Shown: positions 60,094 through 64,000 of the stretch, piece after piece
How positions within the stretch are numbered: the stretch's first letter is position 1
How the letters are laid out: each line of letters starts with the position of its first letter
Assembly (NCBI RefSeq): GCF_029227915.1
Contig: NC_079883.1
Location: forward strand, 21,638,001 to 21,702,000
Length of the DNA stretch: 64,000 nt
Direction of reading: 5' to 3'
DNA from: Hydractinia symbiolongicarpus
Lineage: Eukaryota; Cnidaria; Hydrozoa; Anthoathecata; Hydractiniidae
Notes under the pieces: generated by a model
Seen by the model: the letters and a program-made list of their open reading frames with translations, nothing else
What the model was told of the DNA's origin: nothing
The model's database searches: none
Translations under genes and position numbers: made by a program

Positions 60094-61775
60094 CATGGCC
60101 CCATATGGCTCACGTTTCTTCCAATACACCTTTACGATAATTCGGGAAAACTAACACTCCATCGCAGCTATTACACTTTTATAAGAGTTTATTAATGAGA
60201 AAACACGTTTTTTCGTGATAACTTTTCTTGCCGCGTTTTGTTTTAATGAAAAGTACACATAAGTTGTATCTTATTATTATTAACGTTTTCTGAAAATTTG
60301 AAAGAAATTGATACGACGAAGTTAGAAAACTGGAGAAAACACGCTTACATCTCTAACAAACTATCATAAAAACGATTTTTACCTCCTTTTTTTCTGATAT
60401 TATAAAATGATGGAGAGCCGTAGGAACACGATGGTGCCGATAAGCCGCATACGCCATAAAAAGTGAGGGCATTTTCGGGCGAGTTCGGCGTTTTGAAAAA
60501 AATTCAAGTATTCGCCCGAAAAAACCCGCATTGATCCGAACAATGCCCGAAAGAAAAAAAAAACAGACACTAATATATGATTCAAAAAAACTATAAAAAT
60601 TAAAATAAACTTACTATGTCGTAGCGAAGTTCTTAGAAGAACTGTTTTTGATGGTTTTTGAAAAAGTGTACTTTATAAATAACTTATATATAAACTATAT
60701 TAACTCCTTTCTCATCAAGCGCCTTTTTCCCAACCATCGTCTGCATGGTTTGTTACAAGGAATTGCATTTCGGGAATGTTCTGGGCGATTTCAGAAAAGT
60801 GCGGGCGGTTTCGGGGGACAACCGCCAATTTTATTTAAAAAGTCGCCCAAACTTGCCCATATATATGCGGGTGTTTGCGGCTTATCAGCACCCTCTTGTA
60901 GGAACGCATGTACAATTGAATTATCGTAAAGGTTATTTAAACACTTCTCTTCTATGATCTAAACAGTGCTCTTCTGTATTCTTATACCTCTCTTCTGCAT
61001 TTTAACACTTCTCTTGTGCACTTAACACTTTTCTGCATGTGGCCCCAAACTTTCTCTTCACAAGTTATTTTAAAAATCAGCAATTTTACACCCATGGTCT
61101 GTATAATTTTTTTCTCGCTTTTTGCAAGAAGTATACTTGGCTAACACGTGCTCAATTTACGAATACAAATATTATTATTAATTATTGTAGCATGTGCATG
61201 AATAAAATATCACGATAAATTCAGATCAGTAGCAAAATAATTAATTTTATTTATCAATAGAGACAATAAATGGCAAAATAAATGGCTGCTCAGAGGCCTC
61301 AAAACACATGCTTTTTCTTTATTATAATGGATTTTCCTTAAAAAAAATCGAGCTAGGATTTTAAATTATAACAATATATACGTATTTTGTTTAGAGCAAT
61401 AAAGAAATAATGGTCAGCCTAGTTAAAATTTTATTATTCTTATAAAAACATGCGTATTAAAAAAGATAAACGAATGCCTTAAACGGATACGTTATTTATT
61501 TACTCTCGTCTCCCTTGATATCAAAAGCGCAAAAAACCTGGAGGTGACGGGTCGGTCATTTATTTAACGTGAGTAAGCAAAATCTAGCTCAATCTGTATT
61601 CTGGACCAGAATTAGGTCTGGGAATTTTTTGAATTAATTGAAGAGAAGTGTTTCTCACTTTGGAAGAGAAGCGTTTCGAATGGAAGAGAAGATTTCAGAG
61701 GAAAGAAGAGAAGTGTTTTGACTATGAAGAGAAGTGTTTTTATTAAGAAAAGAAGTGAGCCATAGGGGCCATCGT
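60094..61775. mobile_element. Composite foldback element with inverted ends and motif arrays
   Basis: ATGGCCCCATATGGCTCACG at 60096 has a near-complement at about 61750-61775 (GTGAGCCATAGGGGCCAT). The inside holds a hAT-like element at 60428-60897 and two arrays of one 13-base word: AACACTTCTCTTC several times at 60950-61030 and its complement GAAGAGAAGTGTT about six times at 61640-61745. CCTTTACGATAATTC at about 60129 is also inverted at about 60919. No transposase is visible. Confidence 0.55.
60428..60897. mobile_element. 470-bp hAT-like non-autonomous element
   Basis: The 8-base word GTAGGAAC occurs exactly at both outer flanks (60420-60427 and 60898-60905), as expected of an 8-bp hAT target duplication. 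The inner ends share GGTGCYGATAAGCCGCA as inverted repeats, followed by GGGCGAG-type words. The interior frames are not coding by any recognisable criterion. Confidence 0.65.
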
Positions 61776-62408
61776 ACATCTCCCATCCAATTGGAGCAAA
61801 TGCTTCACTGGTTTCTTTCTTTTAAATGCGACTATTCGCACATGGAACAAGCAGAACTTAGCTCTGTTATTATACATTTTATATTATTTTTTTTTTGATC
61901 CAATCATACTATATAATAATTAAATATAACAATGGGTTTCGTAAAGTTTAGGAGCTAATTGAACACATGAATTTTATTTCCTTCTGCATGCAAAAAGTGT
62001 ATTTACCAATAGGGTAACAATAACAGCAAAAGTACTGACACTACAGAAAGCTTGTGCAAAGGTGATAACTGTCATGTGCATGTAACAGACATGTGACAAG
62101 CTTTAAAAATCAATAGAACCTTTCCCTGGAGAACTGAGGACAGGTTTTTTGCCTGCTGTGTCTTGCAGGTGAAGGAACTTTTTGAAGAGTATCCTGGACC
62201 TCCTTTTAATAACATTACAATGGTAGGATGTAGAGTGTTTCGTTTTTTTGTTGTGAACTGAAAAAATTGTGTTTTTAATTTGCATATTTGCTGTAGATAT
62301 GTGATTATATGCACTGAAACGTTATATCTAGTAATTTTATGTTTTAGGATATCTATGTACATATGTAGATTTTAAGAAATCTCTTTGAAGCTGGACATAC
62401 TGGTAAAA

Positions 62409-63984
62409 ATGGCCTCCGTCAAAGTTGCTGTAAGAGTCCGTCCTACCAATAGCAGGTAAATTTATGGTATATACTATTCTATTCTAGTGAGGCCTAGAGA
62501 TTTTAATTAAAGAGATTTTTTAAATTTATTATGTGTTTTTTTTTTAAAAAAAAATTTATTGAATGGAATAAAAAATTTGTTTAATTTGACAGCCAAGTTT
62601 TTGATAACATTGTTGATGCAAAGACATTAAAACACAACATTTTTTTTTTAACAAGTTTAAATTATTGCGATCCCTCTAAAGTTTGATTGCCAATGTTGAT
62701 ACTTATCATATGGACATCAAGTTTAATTTATATTTTAATCTAATTATTTCTAAGTGTAGTTGAATGGAATACACTGCTGAAAACAGCCATTAAAGCAATA
62801 TTTTTAAGCCTTTTATAAGCCATGTCCAACTGTCCAAGACAGTCACTTTTGTCTTCTCCCCTGGCTGACCATCTCAAACAGGTTTGACTGTAGACTATAA
62901 TAATAACAAGAAAATGTCAGTTGTTTTAATAACAGTCAGGTGCACAAACTGTATATATAAAGGCATAAAGTATTTTGATTTTTAGAAACTCCCAGTTTAT
63001 TGGTTTATTTATTGGACAATTTTTAGAATTAAAATGAAGAAAATTAGCACCAAGATAATGTTGAATTAAGATCCAATCCTCCTCTGTTTAACTTTTTTTC
63101 ATAACTTTTTGTGTGTTTCTAGTTAAATTTTTTCCTTTTTGTATTTGCCTTTTTAAAGTTTTTTTATGACTATCTTCTAAACAATATTTAATATAAACAA
63201 TATTCAATATAACAATATGTCTAAGAAATGGATGTAATTATATGGAAAAAACAGGTTATTGTGTACCGCTACCTTTTTAAGGGTAGAAAAGAGTGTGCGG
63301 AAAGAAACATTTAGAAAGAAATGTCAAACTAGTATGAATTTGGAAAAATCACGCTAATTAATTTTTAACAAATGCCTAAAAATCTTATTTTGCAAAAACA
63401 ACCAAGAAGAGAATTTACACTAAAAAATTCTTAACTAAATTGTTCAATTTTAGTTTTTAGCACTTTAAAGAACAAAAAAATATAAACAGATTTCAAGGTT
63501 TCATACTTTATGTCTGTGATTATAGATATCACATAATTTGCTTTAGGTCCATTAACTAAAACATGATTTGCATCATTTTCTTAAATGATGGTTAAAGTAT
63601 AAACCCAATATTGCACTAATAAATTTCACTTGCGAATAATGTCGCAAATTCACAATAATTATTTCCGCACTTCGTAGCGATGTTGTCGATTGACACTTAT
63701 TAATTACACTAAAGCCTAAAACAGTTGAGGGCAGAAAGGCAATTAGTTCCATGACTGTTGTATTCCACGTGATTTCAGCTAATAAAATTGCTATATTTCA
63801 ACACATAAATTTTTCTAGAGCCAATTATAAAATCATAAATGCAACAGAACATTGCAAACCTTTACATTAAGTTAAGTTTGTTTGTTTTACTAAAATTTGT
63901 ATTTTCTTTCTTAGGGAGGTGAATTTAGGTTCAAAATGTATTATTGAAATGGAGGGAAAAAGAACAAGTATTATCAACTTGAAA
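62409..63984 (+). CDS. KIF16B: KIF16B-like kinesin-3, first two coding exons
   Basis: Exon 1 (62409-62455) reads MASVKVAVRVRPTNS and stops at a GTAAAT donor in phase 2. Exon 2 (63915-63984) continues REVNLGSKCIIEMEGKRTSI and INLK before GTATGT. MASVKVAVRVRP is the hallmark start of kinesin-3 motor domains, and the second exon resembles KIF16B, which carries early endosomes, more than KIF1 or KIF13. The ATP-binding loop and the rest lie beyond the right edge. With only 39 residues the subfamily is a best guess. Confidence 0.82.
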
Positions 63985-64000
63985 GTATGTTTTTGTATTT

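Larger units (their letters stand above)
59101..62408. other. Divergent intergenic region between the ANO10-like and KIF16B-like genes
   Basis: The two genes point away from each other, so both promoters should lie here, but the centre is occupied by the composite foldback element at 60094-61775. No promoter motif could be assigned. Frames at 62072-62362 on the minus strand look random. Confidence 0.5.

Overview
The window looks like nuclear DNA of an AT-rich invertebrate animal, most likely a cnidarian. This is inference from conserved animal genes split by many short GT-AG introns, a protein set with close human counterparts, and a mixture of Copia, Gypsy, LINE, Helitron and foldback elements. 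No prokaryotic operon structure, rRNA or CRISPR array was seen. Gene models were assembled by hand from splice sites, reading phase and family similarity. No search was run.

Layout. (1) 1-15564, minus: a PPIP5K (Vip1-type inositol pyrophosphate kinase/phosphatase) gene running off the left edge, with a probable first coding exon at 15.4-15.6 kb. The 8.8 kb first intron holds a LINE tail, a scrambled dispersed repeat and a 2.6 kb inverted-repeat element carrying a gene for a P2X7-type ballast domain. (2) 18094-28036: a minus-strand Gypsy retrotransposon with 102-bp LTRs. A plus-strand Copia element is inserted in its integrase, and a LINE fragment, itself split by a palindromic MITE, is inserted near one LTR. 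(3) 28.6-29.9 kb: a decayed LINE. (4) 30403-34651, plus: NAXE, complete in four exons. (5) 42705-37574, minus: ARPIN, the Arp2/3 inhibitor. (6) 49892-43885, minus: a twelve-exon gene for a hydantoinase A-like plus DUF917 fusion protein, unusual for an animal. (7) 59100-52682, minus: an ANO10/TMEM16K-like anoctamin. (8) 62409 to the right edge, plus: the first two coding exons of a KIF16B-like kinesin-3.

The genes appear to be independent housekeeping functions: inositol pyrophosphate signalling, NAD(P)HX repair, actin branching control, a putative hydantoin-type hydrolase, lipid scrambling or ion transport, and endosome motility. No shared pathway is evident. NAXE and ARPIN converge, and the ANO10-like and KIF16B-like genes diverge. 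The spaces between genes and many introns are filled with small non-autonomous DNA elements, several with clear termini and target-site duplications.
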